Shown in pieces: positions 20,761 to 32,835 of a stretch of DNA of 64,000 bases. Made by a program: the position numbers and the translations under genes. The notes beneath the pieces were generated by a model. The model saw nothing but the letters and a program-made list of their open reading frames with translations. It did no database searches and was not told the origin of the DNA. Origin of the DNA: Ornithodoros turicata (Eukaryota; Arthropoda; Arachnida; Ixodida; Argasidae); NCBI RefSeq assembly GCF_037126465.1, contig NC_088209.1:21271146-21335145 (forward strand). Direction: 5' to 3'. Position 1 is the first letter of the stretch; each line of letters begins with the position of its first letter.

Positions 20761-23700
20761 TTCCAAATACCTGTCCATCTTGTCTGCTTCGTAAAAGGTG
20801 TCCGGTAATGGCTTGTTGAGCGTCTCGGGAAGCAGTAGGGTCGTGCCGGCCATGAAGAAGCAGCTGGCCGCGACGAACACGTGTGGCACCCAGTATTGTG
20901 TGACGTCTCCCTGAAAAGGAAAAGAGAAGACAAATGAAGTGTCATGTGAGGTGGCTTCGAAATAGAAAATCTTTGATTTCGAAAGCAGTAACTAGTTAGC
21001 CAGAAAAGTACCTAGTTACAGTTAAAAGTTACATTTCCCGTATCAGTAACTACTAAATTACTTCCCTAGACTGTACATACGGATAGCAATCAGATCTTAT
21101 CACCACGTTCAAGCAGTATATACATCGTCTGCTTCATTACGGATTTGCTGAGATTACATTTGTGTATGGATGTGGAACGTATTAAAACGTAAAAATCACG
21201 CTCACATCACGTCATGTGATCACCCATCATACCCCCGCACACTTCAGGTTCCAGGTTTCAATGATGACCCTGGAACAAAAGTGCTAGACAACGGTACAAC
21301 GTCTCATGCACCGGCGTAGCCAAGGGGGGGAGGGGTAAAAAAAACCTCTCAGCAAAAAAAAAGCTGATCTCATGTACGAACATTCATTCAAACTTGATGC
21401 CCGTATATCCATTGTGGTGAATATTTGGGGATTCGAACTTATTCTATTGTGTCGACCTGACAAACTCCACAAGAAGAAATATCGATTTAGTAAAAGCATG
21501 CAAAAGTTCGTCTCTCTGAAGTGCGCAATCTGCCGCAGCGCTATACGGATGCGGCGAAAACACCTCTCCCGTAATGACAAATGCTGACTTCAAGCGTCCC
21601 CCCATCGTATGGAATTACTTCACACGGTATTCCTGTTAAGCGCAGAAAGGACGGCCTGCGAAATATTGGAAGCTTGGAAGACCACTTGAACGATAGCTGT
21701 AGTATATTAAAGTAACAACTATGTACAACAACAACAACGACATAGATGAATGGATGATGATGATGACGATGTGGGATGTTTCCCTGCGTTGAGTGCAGGG
21801 CCCTACCCTATTACAAAAATGTTCACATAACCACTATGTAACGGAAATAACTAATAAGGCGGGTTTCTTTGTCAACTTTGTGATTAACTTAATCGTAAGG
21901 ATTAGCATAGCAAAGTGTATACCGAATGCCCAAGCTTTCTGTGACAGCCTCCTATAAACAATGACAAGGGTTGTAAAGCATTGACTGAAACATAGCGTGC
22001 AATAGTGCAATAGGACATATTGTGGCACCTGGTTCCCCTTGACAAGTTTATTCAGTGGATGGAAGCCCTGATGAGGTCGCCTGCATCAACTAAAAGGACT
22101 ATCCAAAAATGTGCTGTGTATGTCCAGCTTGTGGAATTCTGGCAGAATTCGACTGGGAGAATTGTCTACAATTCGGGTCTGTAGAGGGTTCCATCAGCTC
22201 CTGTTCACAAGTGGGTCCCTTCCACATGCGTCTTCAGGTTCAAATGAAATTGCGGGACTCGAACATGATGTGCATTCATGCGGTGCAATTGCAATCCTAC
22301 TTTGATGGGAGATACGTCTTCACTATGGACTAGTCTAAGACTGGACTAGACCCCGTGCGCCCTCGCCAGAGAGGGTGCCGAACGGCAGGTCCTGGTAGGT
22401 TAGTTGGACAGTATAATGCGGGAATCAAGAGAATTAGAATTTACGCGGGTGAGCGCAGATGAGCGCTTTCTTTTCTCTGTTTACAGACCTTCTGACGGCG
22501 GTAAGGAAGGGGGGGGGGGGCTTCACGTTTACCCAGCCCCTGACGCAAACTCGCTTCGGGACGGCTCTGGCCACATGTTTTATTCCTTAAAAATATGTCC
22601 AGGTGATCAAGGGGCACAGACAATGAAAGAGATGTCAAGCGGTATGTCATGTTGGCAGAAAGAGAGCACCAAGTGAAATCATTTCACTTGGTTTTCACGA
22701 GCACGGGCGGAAGAAAGTGCACGGCCAGAGAAGATGTGCACGGGACATTTGCTGCATTATTCGGCCTTGGCTGGACAGCTTGAGCATCGGTTTTGCACTT
22801 GGGGCACGGCCCTGGTTCCTGGAATTGTACTAGGCACATGGCTTCGGTCCTTGGTCCTCGCCGTTCGGCACTGACCCTGGTTCATGCTCGCGGGAGGGAG
22901 TCTGCGTAACTGCTGCTTGCGTGTATCCCTTGTATACCTGAAGGCGGTCCTCACTCGATGTGTCCACCCTCCTCCCCCCTCCAGACCGAGCTCCAAGTCG
23001 ACGCCCGGACTCATTCGTACAGTAAAGCTTTTACACATAACCTTAATGTGCCATTATTACCCTACATCACTTGCCACGCTGTGTATACGTATGCGACAAG
23101 CCCTGAGGGTCCTGTCGTCCACACGTGCCTGTCCAGGTACTGTGAACCATTGACCCGCAACCAAGCACCAGCACCGAGCGTCCACCAATGGAATGTCAGT
23201 CCTCCCCAGCCTTATTCCACGCACATCGTACGCATCGTACGCAGTCCCACCTCGATCCCACATCTTATTATTTGTTATGCTACCGAGTTTTTAAAAAAAA
23301 TCCCATTTCCGAGGTGCCTGCCGACCGTGGTGGCGCCAAGCGGTGCGGGGCAGCTCCATGAAATAGGCGGAATGTGACGCTTTGACCGGTTGCTCTATGG
23401 CCCAACGTCACAGCGCTTCAGCTCATTTCCGCCGGCCGCGTCCCTGTTCACAGGCCTAGTCATGAGACTACGCCTGCACTTTCGTTGCGCGCTGGGTACT
23501 AGGTCATACCGAGATCGGGCGAGGAGGAGGAGGCGACCCAAGAGTTCAAAGTGCCATAAAGTTCAGCAAAGTTCCATGACGCGGGAGCTCAGTGAAGGGG
23601 TTTCGACGGAGATTTTTGGCACACATAAGCCTACATTTCAACCATGGTTTCGTGTAATATTCGGGATTGGATTCACAACCCCTTTAACACGCATTGCCAA

Positions 23701-26700
23701 TGTTCAAATGAACTTTTAAAGGTGTTCTATACGTGTAATAATTTTGACAGTGATGCCAGAAGTGACCGCCGCCATCAGAACGGAACCTCTACAACACAAA
23801 CAGCGGTGCATATCCAAGACCCGTCTTCATTATGCCATTGAGCAGACGGTTTCATACCAGATCTTTCAGAAAAGGTGCCACCATTCCGCCGAAGCGGCTG
23901 CAAGTAAGGCAACAGGCGAAACCGAAGCTCCTTGCGGTTGTCGGGAACACCTCGAGTACCATGATCCACTTGATGAAGCCCGAACTCAGGATAAAGAACC
24001 GGATGAGCATGTGTGAAGAGATGTTCAACCAAATAGAAGAGCCTGCAAAAGTCCTCGTTCATTTCAAAACACATGCCAAATAACGTTGCACCATCTCTAA
24101 GGTACATACCTCTTGGAAGGAAGGGGCGTGGAATTGCCGCCAACCCCGCCAAGAACAGGGCCGTGCACTGCGATTTCCTTCTTGGCCACCGACGTGCAAT
24201 ATAGAGCCCCACAAGGGCTGCAGGTATTTCAGCAAAGGCGGACAGTGCGTAGTTGACGTAGGGATTACCTGGTACAGCAGTGGACGCCAGTACGATATTG
24301 TAGTACACAAGGGATCCCAAGGTCCTGGGTTAAGTGCCGTTACTTGTTAATGCTTAGGAACATTAACTATAGAGAGCGCAAGAATTAAGGGTGAACAGCT
24401 TCTTTTCATTTATCGCTGGCTCAAACGGCTGCAGGTATGGAGTGAAGGGTTATACAGAAGTTCACGAAACACTACTAGATGGACGGAAGCGTCCATCTAG
24501 TAGTGCATAACCCTTCCCTACATTACTGTATCAGGTCACATAATGACCTAAAACGAATGAGGCCCGTAGACTTCTCAAGCGGTGACACAGTATTTGAAGT
24601 CGAAGTTGATTGTATGCTCTATAGCGAAGAAGTAGAGGCAATGGTAGGTGTGAGTGGTTCCATTTGGGTAAGGGAGAGAGAGCAACAAGTGGATCAGAGC
24701 AAGGAAAAGAAGAAATAATTAGGCGGTGACAAGCTGCACCATATGTAAAGTATATAAGCAAGAATTGATGCCAAAGTCTGTTTCTCTCATGTTTTTTGTA
24801 CCATTTTTCGTTGGAAATCTGTAGCGACTGCATGTTCTTGGCAAGTGGCACTGGGGCAGCGCCCAGCCTGCTGGCCGGCATCCCCATCTCATCATCGTAT
24901 CTCTATTTGTGTGTGTTGGCAATCGTCTTGCACAAATCAGTGTACCATTTTTTTACCTTTCCCTTAATTAATTTAAGTGACGTAAATTATATATGTCATA
25001 ATTATCACTCTTTTGGGAGCGCGGCTAAGAGAAAAAGGCCAGGAGCATAGCGGAGAGCAGATATGTTTATTGGCCGATGGCCGCAGAGGGAATGGCTCCC
25101 GCGTGGTGGAGAGCGTGGGCGGGAGCTCGCTTCTTCACCGTCGGCGGAGGCCGCTACACTCTCACAGCTCGAGTGTCAATTGAAAGTGGTAGTGTACGAA
25201 CAGAAACCACTGATTAAGTAGTGTCCAACCAGGTGCCCCTAACGTGGTTCTTCATTCCGGGCCCCAAAGAAAGACTGCGGGATTTGAAAAACATTCCTCG
25301 TGTCCAGCAGCCTGCGCGTCTGGACAGCCGTGCTCTGAACGAACGAAGTCGTCTCCTTCATTCCACTTCCACGGGGCCACCCAAGTCGCGCTAGATTCAG
25401 TTCAGCTCGTGTGCACGCAATACTCTTAGAGGATATACTTCAGAGGAGAGAAAGACAGTGAAGAGAGAGATAGACACAAAGTAAGCAATGGACAAAAACA
25501 TATTTCTAAACTGAGCCCAAGTATACGCACGGCAGACGTACCATAGTGAGAACAATACCAATGTGTTTCGGCGTAGTCGAGGAGTTGAAAAAAAATCGAG
25601 GAAACGAAACGCAGATTCACGAGGTATCTGTAAAGAGCGTGTGATGGAAAGTGTTACACAGCATTACGAGCAAGCTCGTGAATGAAGAAACCCAATCACG
25701 ATGTCTGCTTCGAAGATAACTCCGTCGGTTATCGTGAGTTGGGTATCATCGAAGAAAAAAATAAAAAAGGAGGACTTACATTCGTGGAATGAAGGACTAA
25801 TTCGGTCATAATTTGCTCCATTGCAGGCACAGGTTTCCGGTTGATCCTCAAGATGCGGACGAGTGCTGCCTCGGCTTCCTCGAGGCGACCCTTAGTCATC
25901 AGCCAACGGGGCGATTCCTGAATAATGCTGCAGATAAAGGCACGAAAGAACCAATCTATCACCGTAAAATGTTCCTCTGTCTCTGCCTGTGACAGGCTTT
26001 ACCTCCATCGAGGACTCGAGAGTTAAAATATACGCTCGAAGAAGGGTTTTTTAATGTATACTCACAACCAATAGGGCAAAAGCAAGAGCGCGAACAGCCC
26101 CGCTCCAAGCTGGAGGTAGTTCCAGCTGTCCAGAGTGTATGCCAACAGGGGCAGAAGGAGCAGTGGAATGGTGTAGCCGATTCCGAAGCCGACGTTCATC
26201 ATCATACGGTACCCAGGTGGCATGATTTCCATTACTGCACGCGAACGCGGTTACCGTTACAGAAATTCACAAAGCAGTAAATGAAAACACCGAATATGAA
26301 AGCGTGTGTCTCGAGGTAAACAGCATAAAACGCTTACACAGTGACACGGCCGTGGCCTGGCATCCCGCAATGCCCATTGCGAGGAAGGAACGAGCAGCGT
26401 TGAACCATCCGATTCCGGGAGAGAATGCAGCCACAGATCCAAAGACAAACACGATTGTAGCACAGGTGAAGAAGACTCGTCTCCGACCGAAACTGTGTTA
26501 CAAGAGCGTGCATCAAGAGAGAGAGAAAAAAACTTGTACAAAATATGCTGTTACATCAGGCTGTTCGCGAATAGACCTCGCCCTGTTTGTAAACAAATGA
26601 CGTCATACTGTTCGACAACGCCACCAATTTGGTAGAGCTGAACTACGTTTGAGGCTGGAGGTGAACAAGGTCACGCCCGAAAGCCACATTGAGTCTTGAG

Positions 26701-29700
26701 GGGCATTGCGATGAGGGGTGAGGGTCACTGAAGGGAATCGCGGGGCACTGCGGTATCGTTACAGTGGATGTCTTCCCACAAGGGCATACCGGGCAATGAC
26801 CACGCTGACTCTCTGGCAGAAGCAGCTGGGAGAACCAGGCCGAAAGTCAAAGCTCCCCCAAGCAACTTCTGCTGCTCGAAATCAACTAGGGGGTATGTGT
26901 GGATGCTGCACCCTGACAAGCGCACGAGAGACGGATCTGCACCGCCACTCTGTGCTACTGGTGGCCTCTCCAGGGCCGAGACTTCCCTCCTTCTACGTAT
27001 CCGTTCACGCAGTGACTACACACGGGCCCACGCCTTCAAGCTCGGCCGTACCCCGAACCCTGGATGCCCGCACTGTGGGGAAACAGAAACGGAGGAGCAC
27101 GTTATTATGTGTTGCCCAGTCACATCAGATGCAAGACGCAGGCTGCAGCAAGGTGTAGAGCATACCGGCAAGCCTGAACTCGAGGAGATTGTCTATACCC
27201 TCGTGGCAGCCTCCATCGTCGGAAGCTCATCCAAAGAGCTCTTCTGGACTTTTTCAAGGTCGTCGACCTACAAGGGGGACTGTAGGAACACGCGAAGCCT
27301 AGCAGCAACTAATGTAACTGTTCTCCCCTTCCCCTCCCTCTCTTTTCCTTCCCCCCGAGCAACATGCAGTCAGCTAGGCAGGCAGACCGCTCGACTACCC
27401 AACGTTACAACCCTCCTCCCTTCCTTGAGGGAATTACGATGGTCCCTGAAAGGGACGCGACCTTCGGTCCTACTTTTCTTTCAGTAGGAGGCAGCGAACG
27501 AGTGTCCATTCTTGGAACTGAACCCTTCAGATTTGTTTCCACTTCAGTCTGTCTAATAACGTCATGATGACGTTTCTTGGGTAGAGGTTTATTCCATACG
27601 GACAGCAAATTTTCAAGATGGGTGAGGGTCAAGTGCCTACTCCCAGCGGTGTCGTATGGGTTTGCATCTCCAATGGAACACTATCTGTCTTCCGCTGGAG
27701 CAAAACGCATTTCTGGGATTGGACTATGCCACGCTACGTAGGCCTCGCCAGATTTCCTCGAACCCGTGACCTACTATTGGCGAATTCTATTTGCAGATCT
27801 GGCTCCAGGAAGATGCAAAAGTTGTTCCATTGGAAGAACCAGGTCATGGGTGGAATGTTCAAATCGGCCGAGAAGAGGCAAAACATTTGCTGAAAGGGGC
27901 AAAATTATTCCACCTACCATATAACTAGAGCTCCGCGTTTTCGGTTTTAACCGAAAAACACCGCAAAACATACGCCGTGTAAATTTACCTTCATTCGATT
28001 TTAATCGAAAAACACTGAATAACAGAGGAACATTCTAGGAAAGATGACTGAGATATATTGCTGCACATGCCCAGCAAGTTGTTGATGCAGATCATAAGAC
28101 CATACAGAAATACGATGGTTGTCAGGGCAGAAATCAGGGCAGATAACGATGTCATTCGAGGTGATGGTTGGCTAGGAGCGTGCTATGCGGTAAAGTTCAT
28201 TTTTAAGAGTATAGAGAGCGGGCATGCACACCCGAAGGGGGCGAGAGCTTCACCGCATAGCACGTCCCGGTCAACCACCGTCCTCCTGAACGACAACGTC
28301 CTCTTCCCTGATTTGATGAAAACGGGGGAGGGGAGGGGCAATTATGAACTGCGTAATGCCACAAAAATGGCGTCCGCCCTCGTCTTCATCAAGCCAAGGA
28401 AGAGAGCGTTGCCACTCGAGATTATGGTTGGCTAAGAGCGTGCTATGCGGTAAAGTTCGGTTCGGTGTTTTGTTTTGCTATGCGTTTTCCTTTTCTTTTT
28501 TTGGCTATAGTCGTGACGACGCCCACTTCTGTGTGGCCAACAACGGCGAGCCTATCCTGCCATCACCCCCCCCCGCCCCTCGGTTATAAGAGTGTAGGTG
28601 AAGCTCCCTGTAACTCACATACAAAACAACACAACAGGGCGAGTCAGATCGCAATATAGGTTTCTAACACACTAGGCAGACAAAAGTCAATGGGAAATTC
28701 ACCGATCCGAGAGATCCCCGAAAAGAAGTCCTCCAACGAGAGACCCGGCCATGACGATACTCTGCATTGCCGAACGGTGCCAATCATTCTTGCAGACGAG
28801 GTCCCACTATGCGGAAAAATAAGTTGGAACAGTGTTCCTCAGCATGGTTTTATTCTCTCAGTCATTTTAGCCGCTACGGCAGTATGTCCCTGCGCAGTCG
28901 AGAGGGTAAAGTTCGCAGAAACCACGTAATGAAGTGTCAGGCCAATCATAAGGCAGCAATAAGGAGTTGGTGGTGCTGGTGGTGGGGGATAGATCGACAC
29001 GGGTCCACAGATCTACTCACCTTGACATGTTACCGTTTACTGTAGAGGGAGAGAAATCTGGGCGAGTTCAGCGCTCTGTCCACGTGCGTGTGCTTCTTTT
29101 TTTCCTTCACGCTGTTCCTCCGCACTTGATCATGACGAATGTTACGCCTTATTTTGGAGAGGGCCCGATTGTGTCGCTCCATGACTAATATACCTCTCCC
29201 TGTTTGTAAATAAATGACGTCATAGCGTCCGACAGCGCCACCAATTTGGTAGAGTTAAACTACGTTCGAAGCTAGGGGGCGAACAAGATCGCGCCCGAAA
29301 GCCACGGTCTTGAGGGGATTAACATGGTCCCTGACACGGGAGGAGGAGCTTATTTTGTGCCATTATGCACGGCACAAAATAGGCTCCTCCTCCCGTTTTC
29401 GACAAATCTAGGGCGAGAACGTTGTCATTCGGGGTGATGGTTGGCTAGGAGCGGGCTATGTGGTGAAGTTCATTTTTAAGAGTGTGGGCGTCCCCAGGCG
29501 TCCCCGCGTCGCCTGGGCGTCCCCGTGGGTGGGGCAGAGCGGGAGAAATGACGTCCCGCGGACACCGTGTTGTCATCACCCGGAACATCCCAGTGACGTC
29601 CCACGGCAGTCCCGTCATGAATGAATCATTATGAACCCAACCATTATCTCGAATGATTATGGTTGGTTAGGAGGCGAAGTTACTGCCATTCCGTTTAATG

Positions 29701-30437
29701 CATTGAGTTTGCCATGTGGCTAGGGTAGTTGCATAACTTTATAAGTGTCACAAAGAGGCGTACGCTTCTCGTTTTTAACAATTCTGTTTCTCTCTCTCCC
29801 TTCTGTTTTCAGAGTGCAGAATGATATCGTTCTCTTTCCTGACTGCTTCGAAATGGAGGCGTACGCCCTTTCGTAGAAATCAGGAAAAAGAACGATATCA
29901 TTCTGCACTAAGATATACGTTAATTGCCACAAAAATGTGTACGCGATGTTCTCTTCTCAAATCAGAAGCGATAACTGTATCACTCCGCGGAACGGTTGGT
30001 GCAAAGCCTGTTGCGCGGCGAAGTTCCGTTTACACCGTGGAAGTACCAATTAAACAAAGATCAATCAATCGGTAAACTCTCACCTGTTCTACAATAGTGT
30101 TCTTGTGCGTGGACGTGTTGTACTCCCACCTACCGCACGGTACCGTGACATCCTTGTCCACAAACCACGAATCATTGACGAACGACACTGAAAACATCTC
30201 ACACTTGGCGTAGGAATCACCTTGGAGTTTGGGTATAGCCATCTCTTTCCAGTGCTCCACACTTAGGTTGAGGAATCCCGCAGGCCGGGCGCACCAGTGG
30301 TCGATGTCTGGGGCGATGAGCGGCGTCAGCATGTTCGTCCATGCTGTAGGGAACGCCCGGGTCACGGCAAGAGCGATGACGACTACGTGGTAGATGCCGA
30401 AACCGCCAATCACGCTCACGATGTCCAACATTAGCAC
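20674..30437 (-). CDS. SLC22-family organic cation transporter-like protein, copy A (9 exons)
   Basis: Major facilitator of the SLC22 type, predicted to move organic cations or zwitterions across the plasma membrane; the substrate is not deducible. Exons on minus: 30084-30437 (ATG at 30429-30431), 28703-28806, 26338-26492, 26066-26234, 25780-25927, 25542-25627, 24110-24324, 23858-24042, 20674-20910. Phases agree; 548 residues. Family marks: the large first extracellular loop (residues about 35-110, N-glycosylation sequons near 55, 86 and 105) ending CGRWEYNTS...NTIVEQ, WDLVC at 117, the loop GDLSDRFGRR at 146-155, ESPRWL at 263-268 and LPETLNKPLPDT near 497. An acceptor-like CTTGCAG 6 bases before the ATG implies an upstream, probably non-coding exon that I could not place. 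The last 28 residues and the stop come from the family X element, so the tail is unlike copy B. Confidence 0.93.
21727..21830 (-). mobile_element. 3' end of a non-LTR retrotransposon (ACAACAACA / ATGATGATG tail family)
   Basis: ACAACAACAACAACGACATAGATGAATGG, then GATGATGATG and GTGGGATGTTTCCCTGCGTTGAGTGCAGG, match 55,081-55,165, where the same 3' end is attached to an RNase H domain. Intron 8 of SLC22 copy A. (Only key words are given; the full match is in the stated intervals.). Confidence 0.75.
22669..22691. repeat. perfect 23-bp palindrome, 11-bp arms
   Basis: CCAAGTGAAAT, one C, then ATTTCACTTGG. It lies in SLC22 copy A intron 8, inside a stretch (about 22,345-23,570) absent from copy B. 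Confidence 0.85.
24445..24514. repeat. hairpin with 16-bp perfect arms
   Basis: CACTACTAGATGGACG (24470-24485), loop GAAG, CGTCCATCTAGTAGTG (24490-24505). Outer segments GAAGGGTTAT and ATAACCCTTC also pair with an asymmetric bulge. Absent from copy B, so it arose or inserted after duplication. Confidence 0.85.
26578..27588 (+). mobile_element. family X element carrying a nested LINE fragment, SLC22 copy A intron 2
   Basis: Copy B at 40,430-40,445 is the empty site (GGCGAATTCCATA). In A it is split with AT duplicated. The element starts AGACCTCGCCCTGTTTGT and ends TTGGGTAGAGGTTT (complement AAACCTCTACCC), giving short inverted ends. The body between the first 135 and last 165 bp is a retrotransposon insertion. 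Confidence 0.75.
26714..27424 (+). pseudogene. non-LTR retrotransposon fragment: end of RNase H plus C-terminal zinc motif
   Basis: The frame from about 26,745 reads SLQWMSSHKGIPGNDHADSL, the last RNase H motif. A cysteine-histidine motif follows (CPHCGETETEEHVIMCC, about 27,063-27,113). The frame is open to about 27,487. The fragment is 5'-truncated and flanked by imperfect repeats TTGAGGGGCATTGCGATG (26696-26713) and TTGAGGGAATTACGATG (27425-27441), consistent with a diverged target duplication. It sits in a transporter intron and is not a host gene. Confidence 0.82.
27912..28025. repeat. remnant with TTCGGTTTTAACCGAA palindrome
   Basis: CGGTTTTAACCGAAAAACACCG and, 60 bases on, CGATTTTAATCGAAAAACACTG are two diverged self-complementary units. 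Unit B has no clear equivalent at this site. Class unknown. Confidence 0.5.
28131..28210. mobile_element. CACTC-MITE, right arm only
   Basis: GGGCAGATAACGATGTCATTCG to TTCATTTTTAAGAGT; the left arm is deleted. The orthologous unit B copy (41169-41418) is complete. Confidence 0.8.
28229..28594. mobile_element. CACTC-MITE interrupted by a SINE 3' fragment
   Basis: The arms run from CTTCACCGCATAGCACG to TATGCGGTAAAGTTCGG. The right terminus ATAAGAGTG resumes at 28585. Orthologous to the uninterrupted 41436-41675 in unit B. The SINE piece at about 28,510-28,580 (GTCGTGACGACGCCCAC, C-run tail) is a later insertion. Confidence 0.8.
29190..29335 (+). mobile_element. family X fragment (5' part)
   Basis: ACCTCTCCCTGTTTGTAAAT, ATGACGTCATAGCG, CAGCGCCACCAATTTGGTAG and GCGCCCGAAAGCCACGG match the minus-strand start of 20282-20760. 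It ends at TGGTCCCTGA, where a CACTC-MITE arm begins. Confidence 0.75.
29336..29484. mobile_element. CACTC-MITE, subfamily with GGAGGAGGAGC arms, left end missing
   Basis: The inner hairpin GGAGGAGCTTATTTTGTGCC pairs with its complement, then a right arm TAGGGCGAGAACGTTGTCATTC to TTTTTAAGAGTG. The outer left arm is lost. Confidence 0.75.
29725..30050. mobile_element. old CACTC-MITE remnants upstream of exon 2 boundary, copy A
   Basis: Degenerate arms with GGCGTACGC, GAATGATATCGTTCTC and AATTGCCACAAAAATG, ending CGAAGTTCCGTTTAC just 3' of exon 1. Shared with 43,880-44,185 in unit B, so they predate the duplication. Confidence 0.6.
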
Positions 30438-32835
30438 CTGCAAGGACCAGGTACATGACGCTGGGCTGGTACAAGAAGACAACTAGAAGAGTGATTGCTT
30501 GTCCTTGGTAACGAGGTATTATCACTGAACCCCGAAAGCTAAGCAGGGCGTTAATCCATGCGCAGAAACACCAGGCTGGATGCGATACCAACGCATCTCG
30601 TCTGTCAGCCATGGAGTTAACCCTGGGCGCTCTACAGTGCTGTCATGATGTCACACACGGGTAATCCCTCCACGCAAGAGGACATCGGACTATCCTTCAA
30701 CGTACCAAGCAGACTTCCCCATCATTTCGCGTCCTTCGTGCGTCTAAGTCAAAACGTCGCTCGTTTCGGCCCTTTGTTTCAGCAAGTTGGGCCTGAGCAG
30801 CAGAATCTTGTGCACAACCTGCACTGTCCCATTTTCCTCATGACGTGCCAAACGCTACACGAAGGAAAGCTATACCGTTATGGATCAACCAGAAGCTATC
30901 GACATCAGACCGTTCAGTATATCCTGAATTCTTGGACCTTGGCGCAATCCAGCGGCAATCCAGCTGGGCTGTTTGATCGCTCATGACTTTTCTAACAGCT
31001 ATACAGGTCTACTCGACGAACTCTAAGCCTTACCCCTGCTACCTTCGCGTGCGTGTCGTGCTACCTCATAAAATCATATTTACCCGCGCGCACTGGGCTA
31101 CGGTCTCGCAGCATAAGCCGGGAAACACCACATGCCATCACCATTCATAATTTAATTGTTGTTCTTGTTCTCTTACATGTAGACCGTCGGGCTCTAGACA
31201 TCTAGTCAATTATTCACCTGCATTTTGCGCCGATTTTGTGCACAGTGTAGGACATCCCACAGTGCATTCTTCTTCTTTTTATTTTTCTCCAGTCCCAGTG
31301 TGTGTTGCGGTTATGTATTCTTCGCAATGGAACAGGTAGCGCCTTTAATGGGTGCTGAACGTTGCAAGGTTTATCTTCTTTTTTTCTTCTTCTTCTTCTT
31401 CTTTGTTCCCTTACAACGTTGCAAATGCGTACTTGTGTTGAAATTAGGCTCTAAATTTGGAAAATGAATGTCTAGTCGAATGCAAGTGAAGTGAAGTATG
31501 CAGATGAATCTAGATATCAGTATAAAGAAAATTTTTAGTCGTACCCGCGGTACACGTCAAGAGCCCGTGCAACAACCGGAAGTTTCTAGAAGAGCGTGTT
31601 TTTGTTTCATTGATGTATAGCAAAAACCTTCCACGCGATAGAGGGTCACTCCCCTAACGGCAAATAAACGAGAAAAAAAATGTTTTTCAAGAAATTCAAA
31701 CATCGTCAAGGAACACGCCACGGTGATGTGCTTGGTGATGGTGATGTGCGTGGTGAGGTGCAGACCTATCCAACAACTACAACGGTGTCAGCCACCGCGT
31801 TTTGGCTTTTTCTGCCTGCGCCTGACGTAAATGGCCAATACACGCAAAACCAAGAGCAGAGAAATTAAATAGGCTGTGCACAACTTACTTTTTACTTTCA
31901 CTTACAGATGATAGGAAGTAAAACTCCAACTTGCTTCACTTCTCCGCAGGGTATGGGAGCAAGCATGAACTTTTCAATGCTGCCATGGGTCTCAAATGAG
32001 TTTGTATTATCTCAGCAATATGGGCGTTATCTAGCACTGGCTGTCTTAAGTATACATTGCGATAAGATACGACGTGTACCAACAACTCTGAAAGCGATTC
32101 ACTCTTCTACTTGGATCAAATGATTTGATAAGTTTTGGAGTAAAGGATTTGCTACTGCATTCCCTGCAGAGGCAAATGAGATGTAGCAATCTCCGAGCAA
32201 GGAGCATCCCTACATGCACCGTTAAAAAAATAACTAATCACGTAGCAGCTGCAATTTTTAAAAATAAATTCTACACAAATGTAACTAATACACATGTTGT
32301 CCTACTTATGTATGCCGACTTCTGGCCTGATCCCTCAATGACCCGAACACTGCTGCCTTTTAACAGGCTCTTTTCGTTTAGCAATCCTGACATTCGGAGT
32401 AACGGCATTCAGAAAGCCAAAATCATTGTAACGCCCTCACCTTTTTTTGTCGCCTCCAAACAAGACCTAAAGTAAGGTCTCCTCTGAGAAAACCAGCGTT
32501 ATCCCGGACTAGCGACAATCTTGGAAAGAAATCCCACTTATCTATATTACCGAAGCATTTATTGCAAGTGAAAGTGCAAAATCTCCTTCCACGAGCACAG
32601 GGAATCTCAAACACGTGATCGGTTACTGTTACAGATAACTTATAAATCTGACAGTTCACTGTCATGTTGCCTGAACAGACGTAGGTGCTGAGAGATGATT
32701 CTGGGGATGCTCGCGATGTTTAGGAGGAAGAAGGCAGATGTTTACGCTACGACGAATAACAATTGCGGCTTTGAAGCACTGTTTTCTGTATTATCCACAA
32801 CGTCTATGGTGGTTACAGGAAGGACACTGCACTTA
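30438..32835. other. spacer between the two transporter units, no gene recognised
   Basis: Similarity with unit B (44,588-44,665) stops near 30,515. Beyond it I see a (CTT)n tract at 31,373-31,402, pyrimidine-rich segments, and open frames of 60-116 codons (for example 32,125-32,475) without recognisable domains. The missing 5' exon and promoter of copy A may lie in the first part. Confidence 0.5.

Noticed and set aside
30217..30612. 131-codon minus frame overlapping transporter exon 1
   Set aside because: Out-of-frame shadow of the SLC22 exon, which has the family motifs and correct phase.
32125..32475. 116-codon open frame in the inter-unit spacer
   Set aside because: No domain, no splice context, no homologue recognised; probably chance.
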